A stretch of DNA of 64,000 bases from Dermatophagoides farinae (taxonomy: Eukaryota; Arthropoda; Arachnida; Sarcoptiformes; Pyroglyphidae). Made by a program: the position numbers and the translations under genes. The stretch is from positions 1,760,001 to 1,824,000 of the forward strand of contig NC_134680.1 in assembly GCF_024713945.1 (NCBI RefSeq). The letters run 5' to 3'. The notes beneath the pieces are model-generated. The model ran no database searches. It saw only the letters and a program-made list of their open reading frames with translations, and was not told where the DNA came from. Below are positions 1 through 14,331 of the stretch, piece by piece (the first letter of the stretch is position 1; each line of letters opens with the position of its first letter).

Positions 1-1025
1 ACAACAACAACAACAACAACAAAATATCCAAATCATGATGTGATATTATTCGGTATAATCATCATCATCATCATCATCATTTCAACAACAAGTGAAAAAA
101 TAAAAGAATGTCCTTGCTGTGAATGATGTTCGTTCATCATCATCATCATCATCAATATTCTTCCACTAATTGATTGACTATTTCTTATAATAATAATTGT
201 ATTGTGAGCGATATGCGCCTCCTGTACAGATAATATTGTACAAAATTTTAAAACAAGATCCTGAAACAGATTAATAACAACGACAACAACATGAATTAAT
301 GCTTGAGGCAAGTAATGTCGCATATACTAAAAGAAAAATATTTAATTATCTGTGAATAATCTTCAGTTTTTTTTGTCATCTTTTACTTTCATATGATTCG
401 ATTTGTTTGAAAGAAGATGAGAAAGAGAGAGAGAGTGAAAGAAATTCCAGAAGATTTGTGCGATCAACAAGTGATTGAATTTAATTAATTAATCAATTTT
501 GATGATAGAAATCAGAAGAAATTCAATCAAGTTACATACCTTTTAAATCGCTTATGATCGACAATTCATTTAATGATTGTGATGGTCAATTGATCAATCA
601 TTGATTATTTATAGATAGGTTTCTTTGTATGAATAGATTGTTGATCAGAAATGATTGAAAATACACACAAACACAGATACAAATAAAAATAATTCATCAC
701 AATAACAAATTGTCACACAAAATTATCATCACAATGAATTCGTTGAATGTTTTTATTTTGGTTGTTACATGAATATTAAATAATGGATACCTGGATAAAA
801 GGATTGAATTGATAATTTGCCGCAATTTATGTTGTTATGTAATACACTGCATATGAACTGTAAAAAAAAAATAAACTACAACCGATACTGTCGAGATATA
901 AACTCGATCTGAAACCTATGAGCTTACCTGGCTAGCTAGCTAGCTATCTTATGGCTATCTCTTCTGGCTAGTCAAGTTTAATGGTTTTTTTTCTGTTGTT
1001 TTGTTTTGTTTTGGTTGGTTTGCAG

Positions 1026-1098
1026 TTCGATTCGTTACTATGGCGCGTTTGTATCATCGATGTGGACCACTACATTGAAAAACTACTTCATCAAATGA
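1026..1098 (+). CDS. Candidate terminal exon, frame ambiguous
   Basis: A good acceptor (TTTGGTTGGTTTGCAG) precedes a stretch with clearly higher GC than its surroundings. One frame reads SIRYYGAFVSSMWTTTLKNY plus FIK and stops at 1096. The other reads FDSLLWRVCIIDVDHYIEKL and LHQMN before running into a (GT)n tract and stopping at 1134. An AATAAA lies at 1243-1248. No upstream exon could be fixed, so the frame cannot be chosen. Confidence 0.28.
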
Positions 1099-2103
1099 AT
1101 TTGTGTGTGTGTGTGTGTTTGTGTATTAGCCATTAATAAGTGAATGAAAAATTAGATTAAACTTACAGTGTTGTTTAAGCTAAATTCAGTCAGGTAGTCA
1201 TCTAATTTTTTTTTACAATTTTCATCATATATATGTTTGTAAAATAAATACAGTGAATGAATGAATGAATATATAAAAGTGTAAAAGAGAATGAGAATGA
1301 GAGAAATCCATTTACAATAAAAATATATTACGAAAACTCCGCCTTCGATAGCAAGTAGCTAACCAATCATTTCATAGGTAAAAGCTTGTTATAAATTGTA
1401 CATACTAGTTACATTGGGCCGCCTACTTTTACCATTATTCAATATATTGTCTCATAACATAAGACGATTATCCAGAATGGCCACACCTATCTTTTCTGTT
1501 TGTTTAAATTAATAATTTCTAATATATGTAACGAGTTGAGTTGATTTCATTTGTTCATTAAGACTCTTCTTTCTCTCTTTTCTGTTGAAATATTGATTGA
1601 ATCGATGATCGCTATCCTATACCTCCTTGGCTCTTTTTTTTTGGTTACACATCACTTATACATATGATGATAAGAATGATGACATTCAATAGGCTCAGAA
1701 TCCTATCGATTACATTACCCGTAAATGTTGATAATGTTTTTGAAGAAACAAAAAATCTCTCTGATTTTCTTTTTCTTCATTTCGACAAGTAAATTAATTT
1801 CAACACATAATAATGTAGTATTTATATATATGCTGTGTATTTTACTTAGAATTATTATAAATGAATTATAACAATCACATTGTTTGTTCAGGTTGAATGC
1901 AATTTGTTTTAACAAAAAAAAAGTGGAAAAATAGATAAATAAATAAATTTCTGTGATTTTTTTTCCACTAAACTTGAATAAAACAAAAAAAAATGAAGTG
2001 TGTATATTGATACACAAAAGTTCAGCCAAGCAAATCCAGCCAGTTTATGGTTGCCAACAAAACAAAGAAAAAAGTTATTGACATCCATATAGTGTTTTGT
2101 TTT

Positions 2104-2104
<1 letters not shown>

Positions 2105-2138
<34 letters not shown>
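2105..2138 (+). repeat. T homopolymer, 34 bases
   Basis: Longest homopolymer seen. It lies just after (GTTTT)n. Could be the reverse complement of a retrotransposed poly(A), but no cDNA-like sequence is visible beside it. Confidence 0.95.
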
Positions 2139-2139
<1 letters not shown>

Positions 2140-4397
2140 TTAAAGAATTCCAATAAGAAAGTGAATAAAATTATGAAAAAAAAAATTGGTAGCTAATAAT
2201 AATCATTACAGGTTGAATGTCTAAAAATCTAATTTGACACATTTATTGATAAAATAAAAACAAAATAAATGATGAATAGAAAATACAGGTAAGTTTTTGG
2301 TTAATAAGCCTGTCTGTCTGTCTACCCATCGCTGTGCGTTTGTTTCCAATGTAGATGTTGTGAATGAGCCGAAAAAAAAAAAAAAATTATTAGATCAAAT
2401 GAATTAAAGAACAAGAAAACAAAAATAGGAGAGGATTGCATTTAAATTGGCCAAGCCTAAACTAATTGTTTATTATCGTTAACAAAATCCGATTGTGTAT
2501 CTGTGTGTGTGTGTGTGTGTGTCGGATGTGATGTGAATTTCATTCATCCAGGCTAATCAAAAAAAAAAAATCTGGAAAAATAAGTTGTCGAAAACGAAGG
2601 TTTGATTTTTTTTTTATTTTTCTGATGATTATCTCAAATTATCTGATCAATTTGATAATAATAATAATAATGATGTTTGTTGAATTGAATATTTCATTCA
2701 AAGAAAAAAAATTGTATAATATCCGGAAGCATCAATTGGATTATGTTATTATTATCATCATCATCCAGTGTGTATAAAAGTGTTTGAAAAAAAACCTTTC
2801 TACTTGTCTCTCTATTCATTCTGTTGAACAAAACATAATGTGAAAAAGCCATAATTTTGTTGTTCCAGAAAAAAAAACGTTTTTTTTTCTATTCACCACA
2901 AAATGTAGGAAATTTTTGCATTTCTATGCAATAATAAAGTGGCACAAATATTATTATTATTATTATTGTTGTTGTTGTTGTTGTCGTCATTCATTACATT
3001 TACAAAAAAAAAAGCAATTGACCATTTTTTTGTTGTTGTTGTTGTTTTGATTGTAGAATGACAAATTTATGTTTTTGTTTTTGTTTTGGTCAGCTGATTA
3101 TTAATTAAAAAGAATTTCATGTCAGCATATATTTATGTCCATTATAATATATATATGTATGGATATAAATATATGTTAGTCATGGACAATACAAATAGCA
3201 AAAGTTAAACTCTATTTTCATCAGTATTTGATATATATATATAAATCAAGGTATGAAGGACAAATAATAATAACATTGTTAATAGAATGGGACATTTTAT
3301 TTTATTTTTATATTTAATCCTTGTCATACGAATATATTCAAATAGCTTACTGCTGTCATCATCATTTAATTGCAATTGGATCTTTATGAAAAAAAACAAC
3401 AACAACAACAACGATAACAAATATTCATTCGAAATAATCAAGCAAAACATGATGATATTTATACTAATAATTATTATTGTGATGATCATTATTATCGAGT
3501 AATAGCAATGAATGGAATAGGAAAAAAAAACATTGGACAAAACTAATCTAGGATATTAAATGACCACCATCACCACCACCAGAGTACCATCATCATTACA
3601 TTGTTATATCAAAAGATCACGACGATGACGATCATAATCTGCTTTGTGTTCATCATCATCATTATCACCATTGGTAATGAATAATATATATGTATAGATA
3701 GATATGAATTGCAGAAAACAAGCCAGAGAAAATTATTTTAATAACTTTTTTTTCCTTTTTTCTTGTTTATCACTAGTTTAATCGATAAAAATTTAAATTG
3801 GTTGTTGATTTTTCTTCAGGTGCTATCTAATATTTCAAACGGTCATCATCATTAAAAGTTATAAATTTTTTTGTTTTTTACATTTTATCATCATATATTA
3901 AATTCGTGCATCGGATTTTTTTTTTATTGTTGTTATAATAATTTTTATTCATAATGTTGTTGTTGTTGTCGGATGATGATCAAAATCGATTGATATCAAT
4001 TTGATTAGAATCTTGTTGCATGAATAATATAATTCATGCAACAACATAATGAATAGAATATCTATTGTTTTGCTGTTAACACGAATTCTTAGTTCCAATT
4101 TGATCATCATCATCATCATCACCATTTTTTGATCAAACTAATGATAGGTGCTATGAATCTTGTATTAATCTAGAAATTAGACGAGATGAGGTTTTTTTTT
4201 GTTGTTGTTGTTGTTGTTTTTGAATATAGCTTTTTTTTACTGTGATTCAATTAGATTTTTTTCCTAGCCATTGTTATCTTTGTTTTATTTTTTTTTTTGC
4301 TTGACTAATTACATATTCATTAAAGATTAAATTTGAATTTGCACAAATGAATTTCATTTAATCTTGTATCTCTTTTGATTGTGATACACTCAATTAT

Positions 4398-4433
<36 letters not shown>

Positions 4434-5980
4434 TTCACACATAGACACACAAAATAGTAGTTTATTTTCAGAACAGAAAATGCTTTAATATCTAGACAAC
4501 AACTTTTATCACAATCTCAACTCGTGTTTTTCTTTTTTAAATCATCATATTATTGATGTTGATATAGATAAATAGTTTGGCTTTCTGTTTTTTTCTGTTT
4601 TTTTTTGGCAAGTTAATTATGCATTTATATATCAATCGATAATCTATATAATCTTAATATTTATGGTGCACACAATCTGATTTGTTGTTGTTCAATGAAA
4701 TTTTTTTTTCTATGTGATAAACTTTATTAACGCGTAATGATTTTATGAAATAAATATAATGATGATAAACATCATCATCATCATCATTGATCAGAATCGT
4801 TGGTGTCTTTAATTTATTCTTCTTTTGAAGTCAATTGTGCATACACACACACACACACAAAAAAAAACAATAGCAATTACCGGCTTGATGATGATGACCA
4901 GAAAAAAAAATTTAACAAACTATGGGAAACATTGAAGCGGTCTATTGTTTATGTGAATGTTATGTTATTGTTTGTATGAAAAGAAAACGAAGAAAAAGAA
5001 GAAGAAAAGAAAATAACAATCAAAAAAAAAGTTGCCGAAATGTGTGTGTGTGTGTTTTCATTAGAAAATCATTTTCATATCATAATGGTAGTCATGATTT
5101 TTCATCCCAATAATATAATCTACCGATGAGATTGATAGACAAAAAAAAAAAATTTTTTTGCTAATCACACACGGATGAAATTTTTTTTTTCACAGGTCAC
5201 TCTTGTTTTGTTCATAATAGAACCTGTCGATCATTTTCGTGTGTGTGTTGTTTGTTGATGATCAATATTTATCTTTACTGCTGCTGCTGCTGCTGCTAAA
5301 GAATTGTTTCAAAAAAAAAAAAAAAATGTTCAAGGTACAGCAAAACAAAACAGAAAAAAATTTCTAGTCTCACACCTTGCACCTTTTGAAAAAAAAAAAT
5401 TTTTTTGTTAGTCTAATTAATTTAAACAGTTTTTTTCTCTTCTTTTTTTTATGCCAAATAGGTAGGAAAAAAAATTAATTTTCTCATTTCATTCACTTTA
5501 TGAAATTTGAAACTTTGAAGAATTAAATTTTCATATATATATGAAATATAATATAAACGATAAGCGTGAAACAAGAAAAAAAAATAAAGAACAAAGCGAT
5601 TGATCCGCTACTTTTAACCTTATTATCATGAATAATAATAATAAAAAAAATCAATGAATTTAATGGTCACATCATACACACACACACACACACATATACC
5701 ATCATTATCATCATAATCGACATTATATTAAGGTTATTTTTTCTCTAGCAAAGTTGTTTATATAATAAAATGTTTAACGATATAACCTTCAAGTGTTAAA
5801 TAGCTAATTTATGGCTTTTTTTTTTTTTTTTTTTTTTTTGGTGTTCTGGGTGTATGACCATCATCATCATCATCATCATCACAGCCTGCAATGAATATTA
5901 TTATTATTCATTATTTGGCTTACTACTCATCCATTGATGATGATGATGATGATGATCAAGGTGTTGGTTGTTTAATATAA

Positions 5981-5982
<2 letters not shown>

Positions 5983-6016
<34 letters not shown>
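5983..6016 (+). repeat. (CT)n tract
   Basis: Perfect CT dinucleotide run of about 17 copies, between an ATG-repeat block and AT-rich sequence. Confidence 0.95.
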
Positions 6017-6021
<5 letters not shown>

Positions 6022-9000
6022 CAAAGATGATCTCAATTTTTATTATGTTTTTATATATAAAATTCATTTATTTTTTTTCCATACAAATAATGTAATTATG
6101 AATAGATAATTTTGTTGTTGTTGTTGTTGTTTTTCTTTTTATTTATCATCATAATAATCATATAATCATACATTAAAGTTCAATAATCCATCGGATTTGA
6201 ATTAAGATTTGGAATTTTTTTTTATCAGTTTTTCATTCACAATAAATTAGTTTGTAGTTTCAGTAGTAGAAATAGTATAGTAGACAATAAATGGATAAAC
6301 ATAACCATTGACCATCACATACACACCACACACACACACACACACACACATTATGATTCTGCTAATGATTAATGAACATTGTTTTTTGTTTTGGAAAAAA
6401 TAACAACATTCCGAATTTCACCCGATATCAATGTTGGCGAGTCTTTGATGCAGACACGCACACACACACACGATATATCGATTATTATGTAGAGTAAGTA
6501 TATTGGCTTCATGGGCAAAAAAAAAAAAGATTTCATGCTTTGATACGCCCATTTGCAACAATTTTTTTTTTTGCTCATCAATCTCATTATTATTGGGATG
6601 CGTGTGTGTGTGTGTGTTCGAAGTTCGAACTATCTGATTATCAAGATGCTGATGATAATGAGATGATCTTTATCTGGGATAAATAAAGATTAGAGGGGGT
6701 ACACGCACTTATCACGGTTCCGCCGCTTATTTTTATTTTATTTGCCGGCCTTTTCTTTTTTAAGTGCTCATTGTAGATTGTTTCACCGATTTTTTTTCTT
6801 GTGCCGCACCTTTATTCTTCGTTTTTGTTGTCGACGTCTATCGATTTCAATCTGTTTTTTCCCCCTTGTTTAAAAGTTATTTAAATTTCTTTCTTTGTTC
6901 TTTATTTTGGGGTTGAAGGAAATAAAAAAAAATGAATTTAAATTTAACTCAAAAAAAAAAAATTAAATTGACATTCAAACAAAAAAAATGGCCAAATTTC
7001 CAAATCCATTATTAAAAGTTCGGAAACAAAAATGAAACAAACATATGTGAATACAATGAAAAAAAAATTGGTCGATTTTTCAAAAATTTCGGACAACGCC
7101 AAAAATGCCACAATTGCGACGATTATGATAATGAGGTTTTTCTTTCATTTTCATCTAATCATTTTCTACGAAAAAAAAAGAAATTTGACCAAGAAAAAAA
7201 ATTTATTTAAAGATGATGAAAATTTTAATTGAATTTTTCTTTTTTCTCTTATGTAATATCCAGGGAATTTGAAATTCTGGATTTTTTTTTTTTTTTTTTT
7301 TTTGATGATGAATTATTGACCGAATGAAATTACAATATAACCGGTTACAAATGGGTGAGCGAGTAAAAAAAAAATATCAAAACCATTTTTTTCGAGGCCA
7401 CTTGATTATTATTAAATTGGAATTTTTAACAACAAATAAATGAGAAAAAAAATTAGTTTTTAAAAGAAAATATCATTTATACACGATAATGATGATGGTC
7501 ATAAAATTTTTTCTCTTTTTTTTTCTTGCTTGTCATATTCGATTGTATATAATCAATACGGATCATCATTGAAAGCATCGGTTTGGTTTGGTTTCGTTTG
7601 GTTGTTTGTACAAAACATCCAATTTACCACTTTGGCGGGATATTTTATTACATAAATAATCATAAATTTTCTCGTAATTTATTTGATTCTCTTGTGTGTG
7701 TGTGTGTGTGTGTGTGAATGTCATTATGGAATAATAATCATCGTCATGATTGAACCAAATAGAAAAACATCAAAAAAAAAATAAACAGGTAAAAAAATAT
7801 TGTGATTATCAAAAAAAAAAACAAGAAACAAACGAGCGAAAAAAAACGAATATAAAAGTGGTTAAATTAATTTTAATGACCAAATATGTCATTTGTAATG
7901 GATAATTTTTTTTCCAATTTTTTTTTCTTTGATTCTTTGTCTGTTGTTTTTGATGATGAATTTTTATGCAGCAATAATGGTGATGATAATCAATGGTTGT
8001 TATTGCTGTTGAAAAGTTTGTTTTTTTTTTGCCGCTGCTAAAATGCTGCTGCTGGTGAAATCTTGAAGATAATTCAGTTTTTTTTCTTGTTATCACATCT
8101 TTTTAAAGGGATCAAATTAATTGCAATTGAAAACGCAATTCTTTATGGATTTAGTTAAGAATTTTCTCGGTTTTAGCCAATTTTCCACTATGGCCACAAT
8201 GGTCAAATCAAATCAACCAATCAGCTTTTTTTTCTTCTAACCAACCAATTATCTATTAGTTATAGCTTCATTTTCTTTTCTGTGTTGGCTTTTTTTCTTT
8301 TCATTTTAATGTCATTGGCTCAGCAGAAAGATAAAAGAAAAAGTATATATCAATTGATAACACCCAAAACGCAAACCTTCGAAAAAAAGGAAACCAATGA
8401 TTGTGAGTGTGGCTTGTCTCCATTTTTGCTACAGAAAAAAAAACCAAAATCAAAATGTCATGTCAGGACCACAGAGGATGTTATTTAGATGTTGTATTGT
8501 CCACTGTCTATTTTACCACACACACAAAAAAAAATAGAATATTTGAGATGAGATTTGCAATTCTCAATGTCATCCGTTACGCATTAAGGATCCAGTCTAT
8601 TAGCTTTAGGTAGAAAACAGAAGTCAAATTGATGACAACTTTATTCATTGTCATTATATTGATGATAAACGTCACAAATGTCATAGGTGGTGGTCGTAGT
8701 TATATCAGAAAAAAAAGTCGACCACATCAATTATCTATAGATTTTTTTTCTGATTGATTCACACACACACATACACACTCGTTAATGTCATGTGTTTTTT
8801 TGCTGTTGTTGTTATTCGAACCATACATACCACAACACACAGGTGTTGACGTGATTCACAATAAGAGAGAATTATTATTATTATTATAAATAACGAAATG
8901 ATGAAAAAACAAAAAAGAAACAGCTGCCAATGTAAAGTGAGGTAAAATGAAAGAAAGAAAAAAACAAAGGAGGTGGTCACATTATTATTATTTTTTTTAT

Positions 9001-9341
9001 TATCATCATCATCCAATTTTGTCTATCAATTTACTTTGTGTGTGTGTGTGTGTGTGCATTTATCACTATCGGAAACCGTTTGTCACTTGTTGTTGTTGTT
9101 GTTGTTGTTGATGATGAGACCAAAAGACCAATCACTATTATTATTATTATGATTATCATCAAATTTTTTGGTCATTGTTGTTGTTGTTGTTGTTATTGTT
9201 ATTGTCATTTGCCTTTTGGCTTTTGGTTTGAATCATTCAATCATTTTATTCATTCATTCATTCATTCAAATATATATAACCACAATGATGATTATGATAA
9301 CATTATTATTAACGATATAATTAATGATTATTGAATGACTT

Positions 9342-9342
9342 T

Positions 9343-9373
<31 letters not shown>
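9342..9373 (+). repeat. (ATC)n trinucleotide tract
   Basis: About ten ATC copies. This is one of dozens of ATC/GAT tracts spread over both strands, and is the hallmark repeat of this sequence. Confidence 0.95.
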
Positions 9374-9374
<1 letters not shown>

Positions 9375-9621
9375 ATGATTATTTCATTTGAAAAAGAAAT
9401 ACAATTGGAAATTTGCCGATATTATTATCAACTAACTAAACTACTAACAACTATTATACACCACCACCATCATAGATATTTTTTTTTCTTTGAACACTCT
9501 GTTAACCATCAACTGAATGCCAATCATATTCTAACATAATAATCATCGTTTAATATTATATTGTGGCACACACATACACATACGTACATACAATTGTTGA
9601 TAACACTAAACACAGGCAGAC

Positions 9622-10120
9622 ATGAACAGACAGAACGCTTATTTATTCCAGAAAAAAATGGATGATAATTTTGTTAGAATTCTACCATTTGAATTGTAAG
9701 GCATTTTTTACTCATTTTCATTTTCAGTTATTGAAAAAAAAATCCAATTCTCAGTTGCTGTTTACCATAGCCCATTCTTCGGTTCGGTAGTTGGGATGTA
9801 AACGATATAATTTTTGTATCAAGAATTGAATGGAGAAAAGAGAGAGAGAGAGTGAGATGGCCAATTTGTGTTCAAAAACCTGTGTGTGGCAATCGAATCA
9901 ACAGCCAGACAATTGATGATGGTGTTTGAAGTTTTTCTTTTAAATTTTTTTCAGGCATACTATCATAATGATATCATACGACCACCATAACCATCATTCT
10001 CACTACCACCAAGAAAGAAAATATCATTCTTTGATTTTTTTTTATTTAGTCTTTCTAGACTTCAAATATAATTATCATCTATCTATTTATCTATCTATCT
10101 ATCTATCGATTGGGCAGTAG
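9622..10120 (+). CDS. Candidate two-exon small protein
   Basis: Exon A (9622-9695) starts at ATG and encodes MNRQNAYLFQKKMDDNFVRI and LPFE, ending TT|GTAAGG in phase 2. Exon B (9955-10120) follows a strong polypyrimidine acceptor (TTAAATTTTTTTCAG) and continues in the matching phase: HTIIMISYDHHNHHSHYHQE, a hydrophobic piece, and a (TCTA)n tract read as LSIY repeats, then TAG. The total would be 79 residues with a 259-bp intron. Exon A is polar and not repeat-derived, which favours it. The tetranucleotide tail argues against exon B. Confidence 0.28.
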
Positions 10121-13100
10121 CATTTGTTATTTATTCATTCATTCATTCATTCATTCAATCACAAACTTTTGCTACCTAGTTATAACTATAGTTTTTAACT
10201 CTCAATTATTATCATTTATTCAACTGTTGAAGGAAACAAAATTGAGACCTATGATGATGATGATGATGATTATGGTCAAAAATGATGATGTTGATGATGA
10301 TGATGATAATGATGTGATGCTTATTATTATTTTCTCTGATTCACACATCATTATCATCAATACAATTATCGATAACTTGTTGGTGGTGATGGCAAAGTAA
10401 GGTCAGGTAATCATCATCAACCAAACGATTTGGATGATTGGATGTCTAGTATTTGTGTGTGTGTTGACTACATATATAACCACATCATAATCATCTTGTT
10501 AGACTATTTTTTTCAGGTTAAAAAAACGTTTTCAATGATGTCGATGAAATCCGATGCTCATGTCATTTTTTTCTCCTTAAGTCAATCAATAGAAAAGTTA
10601 TAAAATCACTGTTCATTTTTGATTTTCAAAGAATTTCAATCACTTATAGTGATAATGGTCACTGTTAATAAATAAAGACAGGAAATCCAGACCATCTCAG
10701 TGACCAAAAAAAAAACGACAACAATTATTTCTTACAATTACCATCACCACCACCACCATCACCAATCATAATCATGGGCTGAATGTTTTTTTTTCTCTGT
10801 TTTTCTTTATTCATTCATTGTTTTCCATCATCATCATCATCATCTCAATGATAATGATAATGATAATAAATTGCAAAGCAAAAAATTTAAATAAATTTCA
10901 ATCATACATTTTTCCATCATTCGATTCATTAAATAGAATTTTTTTTTTATTCAGAATTTAATGAATGAAATTGTCGTAATTGTTGATCAAACTGAGTTTG
11001 TTAGTGTGGTTATTTTGTTGATTTGGTTGATTGAAATGATAGATCATTCTCATCATCTTATTTTCTTCATGACTACTACTGCTACTACTGCTGCTATGGT
11101 AATTGATCATTTTTTCGTTTAATCATTCATTCTTTTTTTAATTTCAATTTACTTATTTATTATGATATGATGATGATGATGATGATGATCGTTGTTTATT
11201 ATATGTCAATATATATTTCAAATATCCATGATCTGAATACCAGTTCATTTCAAAGACAATAATAATTGTTTAAATAAATTGAAAATTATACAATTCAAAA
11301 TCAATGATGAAGGAGAAAATTTAAATAAATAGAATATAAATTGATTCATTTCATTCATAGTAGTAGTAGTTTTATAGACACAATTGTGTATTGTTCATTT
11401 TCAATCATCATCATCATAATCATCTTGGAATGGAAATAAACTAGATCAGAAACACTGAGCACTGATTTAGATGATGATGATATTCATCAAACAATTCATC
11501 ATTATCCAAATCAAACAAATGAAATATTTTTCTCAATCAGAAATAAATCTTGAAAAAAATATCATCATCGGAAGAAAAAGAAATGATTTCTAAATGAACA
11601 AACCAAAAAAAAAAAAAAACGAAAATGATAAAATCATTAAATAATCCAATCTCGTTGATGGATTTTGATGATGATGATGATGAACTCTTTTTTTTCCTAT
11701 TTCTTAACGATGAATACATAGAAAAAAAACAAACAAACAAACTTCTGATTGATTTGAATCTGATCTACGTGAACAACAACAACAACAACAACAAAAAAAT
11801 GAAGAAGAAATGATAAATATCATTGTTGAAGTTAAATTGTTGAATTGAATTCATCCATCAATCTTTGTGGAAAAATGAGAGATAAATGAGAAAAAAAAAG
11901 AAATAAAATTTTCCTGTAGTAAAACCAATAAGTTCTATGATGATAGATTATATAGGTGAATTTATTATCATGGTAAAATGATTGTTCGTTCATTTCATTT
12001 GTTGTCGTCATCAAGAAAATAAAAATACCAAAAATCGATTATGATGATGATGATGATGATGATGTACAAATATGATCAAATCACAATTGGTAGGAGGAGG
12101 TTATCCGATGCTCAAAATAATAATGATAATATGAATCTATATAGAAAAAATGATTTTATTCCATTTAATTCGTATTCAAATCAATAAATGAAGAAAAAAA
12201 TGTTTACTATTATGGTGTCAAAGATCATCAGATTTTTTTCCATTTTTTTTTCGTTGGGCTGTGACACACGCAAACACAAACAGCCATTACGATTATATAT
12301 GATGATGATGATGATGATTGTGATCGAAACAAGCCAAAAAACAATAACCAACAAACTAACCAAAAAAAAAAAAAAAAAAATCATCCTTGAATGGTCGGTC
12401 GTTACCATTTGCAAACAGCAACAACAACAACAACAACAATGATCATCATAATCATGTGCATAATGATAAACAATAAACATTGATCATCATCATCATCATC
12501 ATTGGATGGATTGTATCATTTTCAATTCCATTTTTGAATGATTGAAAATCCAAAGAAAAACAAAAAAAAACCCAAAAAAATGAATGAATGAATGAATGAA
12601 TGATTGAATCAATCGATTATTTTATGTTTCATTTTGGTTGATTACTATCTATAAATATATTATTTGCATGTTTTTCTCTACTTTTTTCGCTTTGTAACAT
12701 TCAAATTTTGTTTGTCAAACTGTATTGTTTTAACTAAACCAAATCAAACCAAACCAACCCAACCACTAGATAATCATATAGAATAAAATAATGAAATGAC
12801 ATTATTCAAAAGAAATAAATTGTGATAAGTAAATGTCTTTTTGACTTATTATTGGTCATTGATGATCATCTCTCTCTCTCTATCAAATCATGATGTTCAA
12901 ATTCATGAGTGTGTGTGTGCGCGAATCATTCATAATGATGGACAAACTTTTTTTTTTGTTGTTGTTGTTGTTGAATTGTTATTCTTTTTTTCTGGTTATT
13001 TTCTCCTGTTTTTTTTACACTGGCGTTAAAATTGTTGTTGATCAAATATCTGGCCAATCATCTGGATGATATGTGTGTGTGTGTGTGTATGTCACAATAT

Positions 13101-14195
13101 AACAATAGATTATATAACCAAAAAAAAAAGCAAAAAGCAAAAACAATAACGAATAATGGAAATAAAAAAAAACCACAAAACAAATTATATTGATATATAC
13201 AAACAATTTGATCATCGTCATCATCAACGATCAACGATCAACAAAAATCAATCATTGTCAACTATTATTTTGTCGTAATATATAAACTTGATTGTATACG
13301 TTATAGCCAGTCAAATAACAACTGTGAAAATAGGGTTTTTTTGTTTTGTTTATGATAATAATACAATAGTGAAAAATTTATATAGGTTGTTTATCCAGAT
13401 TTTTGCATGTTGTTGTTGTTGTTGTTGTTATTGTATATTCAGTGATCAGAAGGTAGTCACAAAAGAAAAAATGTAGGATTTTTAATTAAAATATTGGGTA
13501 AAAAATCATTCATTGAAAATTCCGTGACTGTATTTTTTTTTATCGCGAAACCAAACAACAACAACAAAAAATTACCAGAATAAAATTTACAAAATCACGG
13601 TACGTGATTGTTGATGAACGTGTGTGTCGTATTCATTGGTAACTGTAGAAATGAAAACCAAAAAAAAAATACCAACTAATTCAATTCATTTTATTATTAT
13701 TCGATATCCATTCATTGACCATTATCATTCTAAATGATAAATGTTGATAGTTTCATCATAAAAAGCAATTCATTTTGTTTTTGTTTTTCTTTTTTTTTTT
13801 GTTTGGTTGGTTGGTTTGGTTTGGTTTGGTTTGGTTTGGTTGGAATGCAAATCATATTTAATTAGTTAATTACTTCATAATTATCACACACACACAAACA
13901 CACTCATACATAAACCATGGCAATATTCTCATCATCAAAAATATACAATGGACCATGATATGATATGATATGATCATGATGATGATGATGGTGAGAATTA
14001 TTTAGAATAAATTCTATTAATTATGAATCTTAACCTGGAATGAGCAATAATAGCAATACGTATAGAATGAAATTTTGAAAATATTATTCACTAGATCTTT
14101 AATATAATGAATTGATAAAAATAGAATCTAAACAATACAAAATACGTACACACACACACACTCACATAACAAATAATTAATAATTAACATCTATA
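10121..14195. other. Gene-free microsatellite-rich stretch
   Basis: Dominated by ATC/ATG trinucleotides, (CAA)n, and a (GGTTT)n-like tract at about 13800-13845. Open frames here are read from these repeats. No exon with credible splice signals was found. Confidence 0.6.
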
Positions 14196-14331
14196 ATGAA
14201 TGAAAATGGTCAACAACAACAACAACAACAACAACAATCAAATGATCAAAAATTTTTTTGCGAATGTAATTCACGTCCAGAAAATATTGATAGTCTAGAT
14301 AGGATCATGATCATTCCATCACTGATCATTT

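Larger units (their letters stand above)
1..9621. other. Gene-poor microsatellite-rich stretch
   Basis: Mostly (ATC/GAT)n, (GTT)n, (CA)n, (CT)n (about 5983-6016), a 34-base T run (2105-2138) and a (CTG)6 (about 5278-5295). Apart from the exon candidate at 1026, a GC-raised islet at 6688-6884 and a strong acceptor at 5195, I see no supported gene. The (ATG)n-rich frame at 33-323 (minus) is probably repeat-derived. Confidence 0.7.

Noticed and set aside
33-323. 96-codon minus-strand frame with several Met runs
   Set aside because: The Met runs are a translated (CAT)n tract and no splice partner or family match is visible. Part of it (DLVLKFCTILSVQEAH) follows a fair acceptor, but this is too weak to call.
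892-960. Donor-like CCAG|GTAAGC and acceptor-like GGTTTCAG on the minus strand
   Set aside because: They would enclose an intron of only 19 bases, too short to splice, and the upstream side is a (TAGC)n repeat with stops.
2211-2290. Segment between CATTACAG and CAG|GTAAGT on the plus strand
   Set aside because: Good donor, but stops in all three frames, so not a coding exon. A non-coding exon cannot be excluded.
13800-13845. (GGTTT)n tract resembling a telomere repeat
   Set aside because: Arthropod telomeres are usually TTAGGG-like or TTAGG. The tract is short, internal and imperfect.
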